DNA from: Coriaria nepalensis
Taxonomy: Eukaryota; Streptophyta; Magnoliopsida; Cucurbitales; Coriariaceae
Assembly (NCBI GenBank): GCA_027186245.1
Contig: CP114485.1
Location: forward strand, 248,001 to 312,000
Length of the DNA: 64,000 nt
Reading direction: 5' to 3'
The position numbers and the translations under genes were made by a program. This document shows positions 11,364 to 25,700 of this stretch, piece after piece. Under the pieces are notes generated by a model. The model did not search any database. It had not been told where the DNA came from and worked only from the letters and a program-made list of their open reading frames with translations. Within the stretch, counting starts at the first letter, position 1. Every line of letters begins with the position of its first letter.

Positions 11364-11510
11364 TTTTTGTGCTTGAATACTTCTGCCTCTAAATTTATCA
11401 AGTGTCCGAGATTTCTTGAAGATCGTTGTCTCCACCATGATGCGGATGTTAAGTTTGCCTCATACCGTCAAAGCCCAATCTTCTATAGCAAGTATAGATG
11501 CTATATATGA
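11364..11510 (+). pseudogene. RNase T2-like C-terminal exon fragment
   Basis: An open stretch encoding FLCLNTSASKFIKCPRFLED and then RCLHHDADVKFASY corresponds to the C-terminal DIYLCTDTSAS...KCPRFPKEHC region of the intact gene at 8075. No preceding RNase exon sequence is attached to it. It could be the displaced end of the fragment at 10863 or a fourth partial copy. Confidence 0.7.
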
Positions 11511-11962
11511 AATTTAAGATATATGTAATCATCAGATTAGATGTTATAAAACGATCTTAAATAAAGTCAATGAAGATCAAAGTGACTATATATATGGAGA
11601 AGCTAAATGACAATATTAGTAAATATATAAATTTGAAGAGTATATTAATTGCCTTTGTTATATGTGACAAGTAATTTTACTATTGTATTGATCAAGAACA
11701 TAAATATAAAGTACGTATTTGTCATTTCCGACATGAGAACGACAAGTCGCCTCGTATAATTAAGAAATTGTATAACAGTATAATACCCCTGCTGTGTTAC
11801 GACTCAACATATCCTACTTCCCATCAACTTATAATTACTACTCTTCCTCAAACTCGTTCTTTTTCTTTCTATAAATACTCACATCCTACCAGATGCCAAA
11901 ACACTCTCGATTCTCGCCCACTCAGGACCTTCTTTTCTCTTGTTCTGTTATTCTCTGCAACC
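11511..11962. other. Spacer and TCTP promoter/leader
   Basis: No coding sequence. A TATA-like CTATAAATACTC at about 11869-11880 and a pyrimidine-rich leader ending TCTCTGCAACC precede the TCTP ATG, a typical core promoter and 5' UTR layout. Confidence 0.45.
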
Positions 11963-12718
11963 ATGCTTGTTTATCAGGACCTTCTTACAGGTAATGATCT
12001 CATCGTTTTTCTTCCTTTTGTACCAACATGTTGTTACAAATATAATGATTATTATCGACTTGATGATCTTCATGAATTTTCAGGCGACGAGCTGCTCTCG
12101 GATTCTTTTCCATACAAGGAAATCCAGAATGGGATTCTTTGGGAAGTTGAAGGAAAGGTAACTCATAATTAAACTTCTTCACGAAATATTTATCTCTCAA
12201 AAAAACATGTTATGATTATTGTGTTTTGGGCAGTGGGTTGTTCAAGGGGAAATCAATGTAGATATTGGAGCTAACCCATCAGCAGAAGGTGGGAAAGAAG
12301 ATGAGACTGTTGATGATCAAGCTGTCAAAGTTGTTGACATTGTCGACACCTTTAGGCTTCAGGTTAGCTTAAGATCAAACTTAAGATGTGTACTTGTATG
12401 GAATCTTGTTGAAGTGGGTTTTTGGTTAAATTAAATTTGTAGGAGCAACCATCTTTTGACAAGAAGCAGTTTCTGACATTCATGAAGAGATATATCAAGC
12501 TGTTGGGACCCAAATTGGAAGGAGAGACCGCAGGACTTGTTTAAGAAGCACATTGAGGCAGCTACTAAGTTCCTTCTTTCTAAGCTTTCTGATCTCCAAT
12601 TTTCGTCGGAGAGAGCATGCATGACGATGGCAGTGTTGTCTTCGCTTACTACAGGGAGGGACCTGCTGACCCTACCTTTATCTACCTTGCTTATGGCTCG
12701 AAGGAAATCAAGTGTTAA
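11963..12718 (+). pseudogene. TCTP: Translationally controlled tumour protein (TCTP), frameshifted
   Basis: TCTP is an abundant cytosolic protein linked to growth control and translation. Exons 11963-11990, 12084-12157, 12234-12362 and 12443-12718 keep the plant gene structure. They encode [57 protein letters not shown] and [20 protein letters not shown]. In the last exon one extra base (GAGACCGCAGGAC where GAGAAGCAGGAC is expected) shifts the frame and brings TAA at 12542-12544. About 65 bp later one T is missing (CAATTTTCGTCGG) and the original frame returns, running to the normal end EIKC-stop at 12718. As read, the product is 110 residues instead of about 168. Introns are present, so this is not a retrocopy. 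Two sequencing errors are an alternative explanation. Confidence 0.85.
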
Positions 12719-13234
12719 CACCTCTATTTTCATTCCTTTTATTTATTTCTTTCTTTTTCTATTAGTCATAGTTTATTTTTTTCTTTTTTGGCAATGATAG
12801 CAGTTATGCATGTAGAGACAGTATCTCAATTGAGCAATGAAAACCAAATAATATTTTGGGATCTTTTTCTAAGTTGCGTGTTTTTCACTAATTTGTGATT
12901 TCCAGGCTTTGATATTTTTTACCTTATTTATTAAGTTGATGCGCTTGCTTTGCATCTCTTCTTGTGAAAAGGTAATCACAGACCACCGGTATGGCGGTAT
13001 AAATAACACTTAACATACAATAATGAACAATATATATATATATTGTAAATCAAACCCATTAATGGTGATTGAATACCAAAATCAACAAAGACAAATCCTT
13101 GTTGCAATATTTGAACAATTGATAGATGCAGGCAGTCAAGCACAATTCCTTTGTGAAGAGACGCTCCTCTACCGTCTAACCTACTCTTTTCCATCTACAC
13201 TCCTAGTCATAGATGAGAACTTTGTTGTAATTGT
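12719..13234. other. Intergenic, convergent 3' ends of TCTP and RPT5
   Basis: AT-rich sequence between convergent transcription units, presumably the two 3' UTRs. No gene seen. Confidence 0.5.
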
Positions 13235-15655
<2,421 letters not shown>

Positions 15656-16962
15656 GATAATCGGAAACCACGAATCTCAGAAACTAAGAAAAAGAACTCT
15701 CGGAGAAGAAACGGATTTTAGCGGGGAAGAGAAGAAGAGTTTCCGTGCTTGTTGGCGAACAAAGAAAAACAGTCACGCTCAAGTCCAGGTGGAAGTTTAT
15801 TGTTATAGTTTCTTATGACGACGTGTGGTTTTCTATATACGACATGTCACTTTCACTTGATCGACATCCCCAGATTTGGATATTCGTGTTTGGTCCATGG
15901 ACCTCAATGCCCAAATACTAAGCCCAAATGGATCCAATCATCATCGTTCCCACTCTTCCTGCTTCCACTTTTTATTTATTTATTTTTTTTATTTTTTTTT
16001 TTATTTTTCAGTGTTCCAAAATTCCAAAGTCGAAACGCTAAGCTCTGTAAAAGGGCTCATCTCTCTCGTTCGTTAGCATAATGTTCAAAAAGTGAGTCCT
16101 CTATCACTTTTCTTTTTGTCTTAGTCTTCTTCTTGTTGATGATTTGAGAAGCAATTTATAGCTGCTGGGTTTTCTCCCGATTTGATCAATCTGATCTATA
16201 TATGTGTTCTACGATCCCTTGAATATGATGATGTTTTCTAGTAAGCATGTGTTTTTTAGCAAGCATGTCTGGTTTTCTTGTTCCTCTAGGAGGAGAAAAA
16301 GAAGAGAAAAAAATCTCTATTAAGCATCTACCTTTATTCCTTTTTTATTCATCCCATTATTTTCTGTCTTGAATCTTCCTTCTATGCAGATGGAACGTCT
16401 TGATTAAGGATTGGCAAAGCTGCTGCTTCAAATTATGCAAATCTATTTATAGCATCGATTGTTTTTGGTAGATGATTCACATCATCTTTTCATCAGATTA
16501 TGATGCTTGTTCTGGCCTCCACTGTAGTTCTGGAAATCTACTTATTAATGATGATGACACTTGTTCTTGCAAATATTATAGATGCCATGTTTTATTATAT
16601 TTTACCCCAAAAAAAAAGCCAAAATTCGACTATCAAAAAAAGAAAGAAAGAAAGGTTTGAAGCTTATACGAGCTCATTCATCTCCATAATAAGACCTTGG
16701 GCCCAAAACAAATCTCCATATTAATGCGGGTGTACGTATAAATTATTATTGGCCCAATAGATCTTGCAAGCCGTGGCCCAATAATATCTGACCCAAAAAA
16801 TTTAGCGGGCTGGGCGCGGGGACCTGATGTTAGGTATCTCGGGAGCTAGGGCTGTAGTTCCACTCTATCAGACTGCGATCAGCGACTACTTATAAACCCT
16901 AACCTCATTTTCGTATCATCTCTTACCAGTCGGCGCGAAGAAGGCAGAAGAGAGCTTCATCA
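15656..16962. other. Divergent intergenic region RPT5/RPL18, with a possible spliced 30-codon ORF
   Basis: Between divergent genes. The half near RPT5 has no coding signal. An ATG at 16081 follows a leader-like stretch and runs 11 bases to a strong donor (AAAAA then GTGAGT). Joined to an acceptor TATGCAG ending at 16389, it stays open to TAG at 16469-16471, giving a 30-residue peptide starting MFKKWNVLIKDW. I recognise no homology. It may be a short non-coding or decayed transcription unit. Confidence 0.25.
16697..16902 (+). promoter_or_regulatory. RPL18 promoter: site II boxes and telo-box
   Basis: TTGGGCCCAA at about 16697, ATTGGCCCAATAG at 16748-16760 and GTGGCCCAATA at about 16774 are site II elements. 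AAACCCTAA at 16894-16902 is a telo-box, about 60 bp upstream of the ATG. The site II plus telo-box pair is the known hallmark of plant ribosomal protein promoters. Confidence 0.65.
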
Positions 16963-18601
<1,639 letters not shown>

Positions 18602-19033
18602 TTTTCAATTTTGTTTTGTATTGCCAAATTATGTGATCTCAGACTTCCCATCCGCAATTTTCCAGATGTTTGGTATTGTTTTAGTTGTGTTTCATTTCAT
18701 GTTTTGGATATCTTATAGTAATGATCGAAAGTTTGGTTATTTCTATGTCTGAGAGTCGGATTCGTCTCGTAGTTTATGAATTTCATGATTCTATTCTATC
18801 CACTTTTCGTTTAAGCTGGTTTAGTTTCTTAAAATACTACATTCTATGAAAAACTTTGAAATTTCAGTTACACGTAAACCTATGATTTGATTTAGCTAAT
18901 GTGCCAAAGTACTCTCTTTTCTAATCCTGACCATTTCTACCATAATTAAAGATGTACAATAATGTATATGAATTAGTATTGTAGGGTAGCTGACGCGTTC
19001 GCATGATTATAGAGACTGCACAGAAATTCTCAT
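18602..19033. other. Intergenic, convergent 3' ends
   Basis: AT-rich stretch containing the RPL18 3' UTR and probably that of the epoxide hydrolase gene. No coding signal. Confidence 0.5.
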
Positions 19034-20206
19034 TTATTGCAGATCTTGCTTGTTCCAGAACACATTGAAGTACATGAAAACAAGACATACAGAAATAATA
19101 AATATGGCCTTTTCCTGGTTGATAAAATGACTAGTCCCTTCCATCTCCACAACTTCCTTCAAAAATGGTACATCTCCCTCAGACCCTCCCTTGTGCACAT
19201 ACTCCTTCATCCTCCGCGCTGTCACCGTTGTATACACCATATCCACATCCCCTACAATATACTTCAGCGGTACCTTCACTTGCACTCCGCCCCATGCTTC
19301 CGTTAGCTCTCAATTCCTACTCAAACCGAACAAATTTAAGTTAAAAAAGAAACAAAAAATCATACTTAAACGTTTATAGTCTAATGTTGTTTCATAAAAA
19401 AATAGTTGGAGAAATTTACAAAATCAAAGCTCTGTGGTAGTTGTGGCCTCCAGTAAAGCCTTTTTCTTCATATTTTGTGGCAAAGTAGCTAAGGGGTTTT
19501 GCCAAGAGGGTTAGTGGTAACGTGCTTGATGGAGTTCCATTAGTGTCTTTAAATGCTTTTCCTTTAGGCAAGCATGGCGGACCTGTTTCTCTAGTCATGA
19601 ATATCTTCTTCAACACTTGTTTCGCACCCACCTCCGCTATCTCACCTTCGATCTCTCCCGCTTCCTAAAATGTATACAAAGTTAGTTAAATCTCTAATCA
19701 GTTACCTCAAAAACTTGTAAGAACAGAATGTAACAAACAACCTGGAATCTGCACATGTGGTAGTCCTCTCCGAAAAAAGCACGCATCATTGCGATAGGCT
19801 TCATCTTAGGACTCCTAAGCCTAAATGGGACGCTAAAACAGACAAAGGCCTTGACTCTTTCGGGCCGGAACAAGCACAAGTACCAGCCAATCACGGCTCC
19901 CCAATCTTGAGCCACTAGAAACACTTGGTCTGCCCCTAGAGTGTCAATGAGTGCAACAAGGTCACCTACAACATGAAGACAAGAGTAACTAGAAGCCGAT
20001 TTCGGAGCTTCCGCGTCGCCATAGCCGCTTAGATCCGTAGCCACGGCATGAAACCCGAGCGAGCTCAGAGCAAGGATCTGGTGCCGCCAAGAGTACCAGA
20101 GTTCGGGGAAGCCGTGGAGGAAGAGAAGGAGAGGACCTTCTCCTTTCTCAGCAATGTGCATTGATATGCCTTTGACGTTGACCATTCTATGTTCAATGCT
20201 ATCCAT
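19034..20206 (-). pseudogene. Soluble epoxide hydrolase-like alpha/beta hydrolase, in-frame stop
   Basis: Plant soluble epoxide hydrolases convert fatty-acid epoxides to diols. Exons 20206-19742, 19664-19420 and 19316-19034 match the family. Exon 1 has MDSIEHRMVNVKGISMHIAE, oxyanion-hole HGFPELWYSWRHQ and the nucleophile elbow VAQDWGA with its catalytic Asp. Exon 2 has GAKQVLKKIF and GFTGGHNYHRAL. Exon 3 has AWGGVQVKVPLKYIVGDVD and MEGTSHFINQEKA with the catalytic His. With the only splice choice that keeps frame, exon 3 opens LN then TGA (19312-19310) where the family has NWELT, so Trp is a stop. The product would be 238 residues and lack the acid and His of the triad. The end after INQEKA is also unlike the family (IFIISVCLVF instead of a HIYDF-type end). 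Either a pseudogene or a transcript needing another acceptor. Confidence 0.75.
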
Positions 20207-20814
20207 ATTCCTTGATGAAATGGAGTTAGCAGAAAATTAAAGTGTGGAAGTAAGAGGGAAGATGGGTTTTTTTTTTTTCAAGGATGTTGTCTTGACATAA
20301 TATGCTCCGTGTCTCATAATGGCCCTATTGCGAGTAGTTATTATCGGGTTGTTGCACCAAGTATTATTCAGATTGGAAATAATACTCGACGCTTGTAGGT
20401 CCATGTGATGGAATATAATACTAGCACGAAAGGAGTTAAATTGGACAATAAAAAATATCTTAATTAGATGAAAAGATATATATGTTATTAAATTTTAAGG
20501 TACCTCGGGCTCATCTTGTAGCTCAAATTGTCTATTCACTGGCTGCAATGACGAGCCTTAGCCGGTGGTAGACGATGAGCCATGCCTAGAGTTCTGACCT
20601 CCTCTCGATGGTCGCCTTTGTTCAAGTGCGCTCTTCAAACGCCTATTGTCTCGTTGCTTTCACGCTCGGGGTTTGAATCCTGCCACAAGCAGTTCAAGAT
20701 GAGGCTCTTCCAATATCTTAGTGGATTCAAATGATTGACCCGTAATCCTAGTAAGATTGAGCATGGCAGTTTGTTCTTCCATATAGTTGTTACACTTTTA
20801 GAAGACATCCAACA
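20207..20814. other. Intergenic
   Basis: Upstream region of the epoxide hydrolase gene, with a T homopolymer near 20268. Past 20500 it is probably transposon debris adjoining the FAR1-like fragment, but no motif identifies it. Confidence 0.35.
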
Positions 20815-21401
20815 TTATGGGTGAACAACGCGCTTCGTTATTATTGAAGTGAACATGTTTATAAATATGGTACAATTTCTAGCAACCTTCATCTGTGGAT
20901 CTGGCTCCAATATTGTGCTTAGAATCCTCAAATTGGTCACCTCTCTTGCCATCCTCGTCCAAAGCGTAAAATATATTGCTCTGGGATTTCGAAACAACCC
21001 AATCGTTTAAATTTCCATATCATATGGCAGCATGGAGTTCCAAAATAGTCAGAGTGTTTGCAAGTGGACATATGAACCTCATTCATCGATGTTAGCTGAT
21101 ATTGCCTGCTCCTCGAACACACGTGAGATGGGTCTAGACTATGCATATGCAATAACTCTTGTCGACATCCGTCAATATCCCTAAAAATATCCAAGCGAAT
21201 CCAAATCGGCTTTTTAACTTCTTCTACAAACATAAGAGTTATGGGGGTGTAAGTATAGCAAGCATGGTACCAGATGGGATCGTTAACTTGCATTAAAATC
21301 AGAGCGTCGATCAGCTCAAAATCCGACCATCTTTCCTTGTAATGCATGTCGTCCAGGCATGCTTGGAAATGCCTTAAGAATCGTGCAGTGTTTAAGCTCA
21401 C
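20815..21401 (-). pseudogene. FAR1/FHY3-like or MULE transposase fragment
   Basis: The minus-strand frame from 21401 reads RFLRHFQACLDDMHYKERWS and later STCKHSDYFGTPCCHMIWKF and IPEQYILRFGRGW. A Cys/His cluster followed by a HxxxxxxxxxxxxIPxxYIL pattern is characteristic of the SWIM zinc finger at the end of FAR1-related proteins and their Mutator-like transposase relatives. Conservation then moves to another frame (LWTRMAREVTNLRIL, ending EPDPQM), so there is a frameshift near 20980. The N-terminal DNA-binding and most of the transposase core are absent. I cannot separate a domesticated FAR1 gene remnant from a MULE remnant. Confidence 0.55.
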
Positions 21402-21827
21402 ACTTTAAATAAATGTATAAACGCACGTTGAAACTTTCACTAAGCTTCTTAGTATTCTTTCCAACCACCGATTCTCACAACTGGATTTCGAAGTCATGAA
21501 ACTTTCACTTATATGAATAGTGACTCAATTTAATTACTCAAGACAGATAATTAAGCCGTATGAACTTTATTTTAATTTTAATTAAAAATCTGAGTTGTCT
21601 TTTGAAGAGTCCTTAAAATGCTTTCTATTGTACTAAGAAATGGAATAAATAAATAAATAATATATATATATATATAACGCAAGAAAACAAAAAATAATCA
21701 GGCGATAAAGAAGAAACCGCCCTTACAGAGAGTTAGTTAAATTAGTTATTTCTTTTTTAATACATTTTTTTCTTTTCTTTTCTTGAGGAGGTGAAGGGGT
21801 TAAATTTTTTAATCAACTTGACGTAAT
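21402..21827. other. Intergenic / pectinesterase 3' region
   Basis: AT-rich, with (AAAT)n and (TA)n near 21646-21676. No coding signal. Confidence 0.5.
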
Positions 21828-23813
21828 TTACAAGCCAGAAATATGTGTAACACCACTGCGCCGAAGCCATTTATCACCCGCAAGAAACTTGCCAACAGAG
21901 AAGTCCAAGGCCTGTTCTGGATCAAGATTTTCAATCCCTTTCCATTTGACCCTCTTATCCTTGTTAGAACCAGGCCCTTTGTTATTAACTTCCGCAAAAA
22001 AACAAGTATCCGTAAACGAGGGCGATGTAGTCGACGGCAACCAACCTTTCGGATCAATCAAATCATCGATAAAAGTATCAATTATCACCGTTCTTGAAAA
22101 TTGCTTCCATGGACGCCCAAGATACGACTCGTACTGTTGCCTTGTCGGGTGCAAATCATCTCCTGCTTTGATCACGCTCTTATGGATCACAATCCCATCT
22201 GCACCGTTTTTGTCTAGCCTACCTTGTGCTGTAATGATCAGTTGGTTCTGTCCATCTTGCGGTTTTCGAACAACAATGGTGCAGTTTTGAAGAACGGTTG
22301 CAGCGTAGCCAAAGATGAAGTCCGTTGTACCAGAAATCGTGCAATCACGGTAGAACTGTCTAAGGGAGTGTAAGAAGAGCGTGTCTTGGTATCCGTGTAT
22401 TCCGCAGTTGAAGAAAATGGAATCTTCCGATTCGGAATATAATGCAATCGCCTTGCCATTTTCAGGACCGGCCGTGTTCTCTATTCCAATGTCCTTTGCC
22501 ATGAAATAATATCCCTTCACAACTGCAATAACGAAAAAAACAAAGAATGATTGTCGATTATACGTTACGCATGAGAAATGTAATTAAAGAAGAGTTCTAC
22601 TATTCATACTTAGAGTTCCGCAATTCATGGCGGTCCATGAGCCGGGGCTCATGCTCCTACTTCCGACGATACGGGTCTTGCTAGGACCATCACCTACAAA
22701 CACGACATGCCGCATGTGTTTCTCAACGACGACGTATTCTTCATAGACACCTTCCTTGATATGAATCACGAAGGGCTGTTGGTTGTTTGGCGGGACCCGT
22801 TTCAAGGCCTCTACGATGCTTTTGACTTGTCCGCTTGCATCCTTGGCCACGACAACATCCGGTTTGTGTTGGAACGTACCGTGTAAAAGTCTTCGGGTGC
22901 CGGGACGTACCCAATTGGGCATGTCACCGTCGATAACCTCATGGCCAAGTACCCGGATGATGTCATCAGAGAGGAGATTACGACGTCTCTTAACAAAAGG
23001 GATAAAATCAAGCGTTTCTTCTTCCCGAGGCTCGTGACCAACTATCGGGACTTTATCATCGGAGAGGAGACGACGACCGGTTCTAACACTGATGAGGAAG
23101 TCAGAGAGGCTGGTGACCATGGCAAGAGCATTCCGACTAAGCTTCATGGAAAGGTTCAATGCTTCTTTCATTTTATCTCCAGCATCACTAGTTGAACCTT
23201 CGAAGCCCTCTAAACAAGTCTCTTGGTTTGCAAGAACAGCAGTAAGCCAAATTCTGAATTCAATAACGGTCACATCCATTTGGGTGACATCAAATTCACT
23301 AACTCTCTCTAAAACATATTGTAGCTGTGAAATTGAATTGTTCAAGAGCTCCTGGCAGTTAGTAAGAGCCTCCGTGGCATGCGGGTCTGTCTCTAACCCT
23401 TGCCATGTGGTCGAATTCTTCCCGGCCTCTTCGATAAATTTCATGGCTTCTTGGAATTCTACCTTAATGAGCTCTTCGGGGTCTTTTGTGTCATCTCCGG
23501 CCGTCTTAAGACTCGTTTCACATTCTTCTTTGTATTCAGTAAGTCCACATATGATATTAATAGGTTTTACTGAAGTTGAGAAATCATCAGAACTATCACG
23601 GCCAATGCTTCCGCCACCACCTCCACCATGATCACCTTCACCTCTGCCGCCACCTCCACCTCCACCTCCACCTTCAACTCCAACGCCGTCTGACCCCTTA
23701 CCTTTCGTTAGGAGAATTCCAACAGTGACGGCTACGGCCATAGCCACCAGCAGGAAGGAAAAGGTAGCAATCTTGGCTATCCTTTCCTTTCTTTTATGGC
23801 TGGTGGATGCCAT
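21828..23813 (-). CDS. PMEI-pectinesterase (type I), membrane-anchored precursor, altered oxyanion-hole Gln
   Basis: Pectin methylesterases de-esterify homogalacturonan in the wall. Exons 23813-22610 and 22522-21828 give 632 residues. Residues 1-14 are basic, and about 15-36 form a signal-anchor helix (FSFLLVAMAVAVTVGILL). Residues about 40-70 are an unusual Gly-rich spacer with runs of 9 and 6 Gly. A PMEI domain (ICGLTEYKEECETSLKT to NQETCLEGFEG) follows, then dibasic processing motifs GRRLL and TRRLL. The catalytic domain has GYQDTL, TTDFIFG and LGRPWK, so the two Asp and the Arg/Trp are kept. Where the family has QAVAL, which supplies the oxyanion-hole Gln, this protein has KAIAL. FGNA is FGYA. 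The single intron is at the place used by the neighbouring gene at 29948. Activity is uncertain. Confidence 0.93.
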
Positions 23814-24439
23814 TTTGGCGCCCCAACTTGAAATTTATCTTTTTCTTTCTGTTCTTTTTTCTACTTTTTAAACTGGTTTATAAAAAAAAACCCATCCAAT
23901 GATGTTAATGAGGAAAAAGAAAGAAAGAATCAAAAGGATCTTGAAGCTCAACCCTGTCGAGTTTTCTTCATGAACCCCTTTGAGAGAGAGACAGCATATG
24001 ACCGTATGGGGATACATTCTGTCTCAATATATATATGAGAGAAGAAAAAGGAAGAAGGAATGGGTCAAAAATGTTAGTCATAGATGTCATGAAAATGCGA
24101 GGATGAGAGGTAACGTAGGAGACTCATAAAAGAACACAACCTCTGTTTTCTTCAGGAAGTGTTTGCTAAAAAAGGAAATGGTTCGTGCGTGTATGACTGT
24201 CACATGCGTAAAGTCGTGCAGTCCGTCCGTGACATTTAGGAATGAAAGAAAAATGGTAAAACAAGATGTTTAATTTAGTAAGAAGAGTGCAAAAATAGTA
24301 AAATACAGTACACTCGAGTTATACATAACTGTTAACTGTACATGGTTATGGTACTGGTACTTACATAATCATCTAAGTATACTATTTTATTTAAGCAATC
24401 AATTAACATAAGATGCGGTACGGGCTACGGCAGCTCCTT
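23814..24439. other. Intergenic, pectinesterase promoter side
   Basis: Contains the 5' UTR and promoter of the pectinesterase at 21828-23813. No other gene seen. Confidence 0.45.
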
Positions 24440-24568
24440 TTAGAAGCCTATGTTACGGATAGTAGACATCATTCCTACTGTAACGCCTATGACTGTAGCA
24501 AACATCAGAAATGCAAGAACAGCGATAATGACCCACTTTTTCGTCTTGCTTGATTTTTCGGGTGCCAT
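24440..24568 (-). pseudogene. 42-residue pectinesterase N-terminal anchor fragment
   Basis: An intact short frame of 42 codons, too short for most ORF filters, starts MAPEKSSKTKKW and continues with the hydrophobic helix VIIAVLAFLMFATVIGVTVG, then MMSTIRNIGF-stop. Basic head plus one hydrophobic helix with a VTVG end is the layout of the signal-anchor of the pectinesterase at 21828-23813. It is probably the detached first segment of another tandem pectinesterase copy. Expression as a membrane micropeptide cannot be excluded. Confidence 0.5.
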
Positions 24569-24859
24569 TTCCAAGTCCAATACTTTCCAGTCCTGTACTT
24601 CTGGCTACAAGTGCTCTAAGGTTAGTGCAAGCATGAAGGAACTTATTATTTATACGAAGGAAAGTAAACGACCTCGGTTCGAGTGTCAGTTTTAACTGGA
24701 ATGAATTCATGAGGTTGGGAGCAAAAATGGGAAACTCAAAAAGGTTTACGAGATACTAAACAAGCTTCTCATTTGACTTAACTATTTGCTAAGAAAAGTG
24801 AAAGGTGGTATTTATCAAACTTCAAACGTACGGAAACAATAACAATATTGTTGTTGACT

Positions 24860-25700
24860 AATATATACACATGCTTGGTGTTGAATCTACACCAGTTTGA
24901 TTTGGTATTTCTTCTCATATGGCTAATGTGGCTGGTATGCTTTTTGGATCTCATAATCTTGATACATCAATGTGCTGGATCATTGATACATAGGTTTCTT
25001 GCCATATGCCATACGATTTTAACAGTTTAATTTTACCTATTCTTTGCCAAAATACTCCAAATAATGTTGTTAACCTGCCTAATGGTGTCATCTCTATAGC
25101 TAACTCATATAGGATTGATCAAACTTTCTCATTCTTTGCATCTTAAGAATGTGCTTTTTTTTTTATACCAAATTTCAAGTTCAATCTTTTATCCGTTTCA
25201 CAATTAACATCTATTATATATTGCAAGATAATCTTTCTACCTTTTTATTGCCTCTTTCAGGAATAGTTGACTGGGAAAATCATTGGGAATGGTAAAATGC
25301 ACCATGGTTATACTACCTAGTGTCTTCACTTGATCTTTCCACTTGGAATACCTCTTGTAATGCTGCTAATACTACTTTTTTTTTTCAGCATTGTAATCCT
25401 TCGTTAAATAAAAAAAAACCAAATGCACTTCTTTCTGATTCGTATATTTGGCATCTACCATTTGGACATGCATTTATTGGAAAACTTCAAAATATTACAT
25501 ATCTTGGTAAACCAATAGTCTCAGACTCTCTCAAAAGTTGTTCAATTTGTCCTCAACCCAAACAACATAGACTTCTTCTTCCCATTAGTACATCACAAAT
25601 AATTACTCCATGTGTTATTCTTTATGCTGATGTTTAGGCCCCATATGGTCAGCCTACATATGCTGGTGCTAGATATTTCTTAACATATCTTAGTTTGGAG
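24860..25700 (+). mobile_element. Ty1/Copia retrotransposon fragment (protease to integrase start)
   Basis: Across three frames with stops one can read a degraded protease-like SWIIDTGA region near 24970-25000, then YIWHLPFGHAFIGKLQ and CSICPQPKQHRLL, the GAG-pre-integrase motif with its Cys pair. Downstream is the integrase start APYGQPTYAGARYFLTYL near 25640-25690. The order and motifs are those of plant Copia polyproteins. Frameshifts and stops throughout, and no LTRs or reverse transcriptase, so it is a dead internal fragment. Confidence 0.75.

Noticed and set aside
11768..12172. 134-codon open frame over the TCTP 5' region
   Set aside because: Out of frame with, or reading through the first intron of, TCTP; the conserved protein starts at MLVYQDLL.
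21889..22290. 133-codon plus-strand open frame
   Set aside because: Antisense shadow of the pectinesterase catalytic exon.
23092..23631. 179-codon plus-strand open frame
   Set aside because: Antisense shadow of the pectinesterase PMEI domain, with no protein-like conservation of its own.
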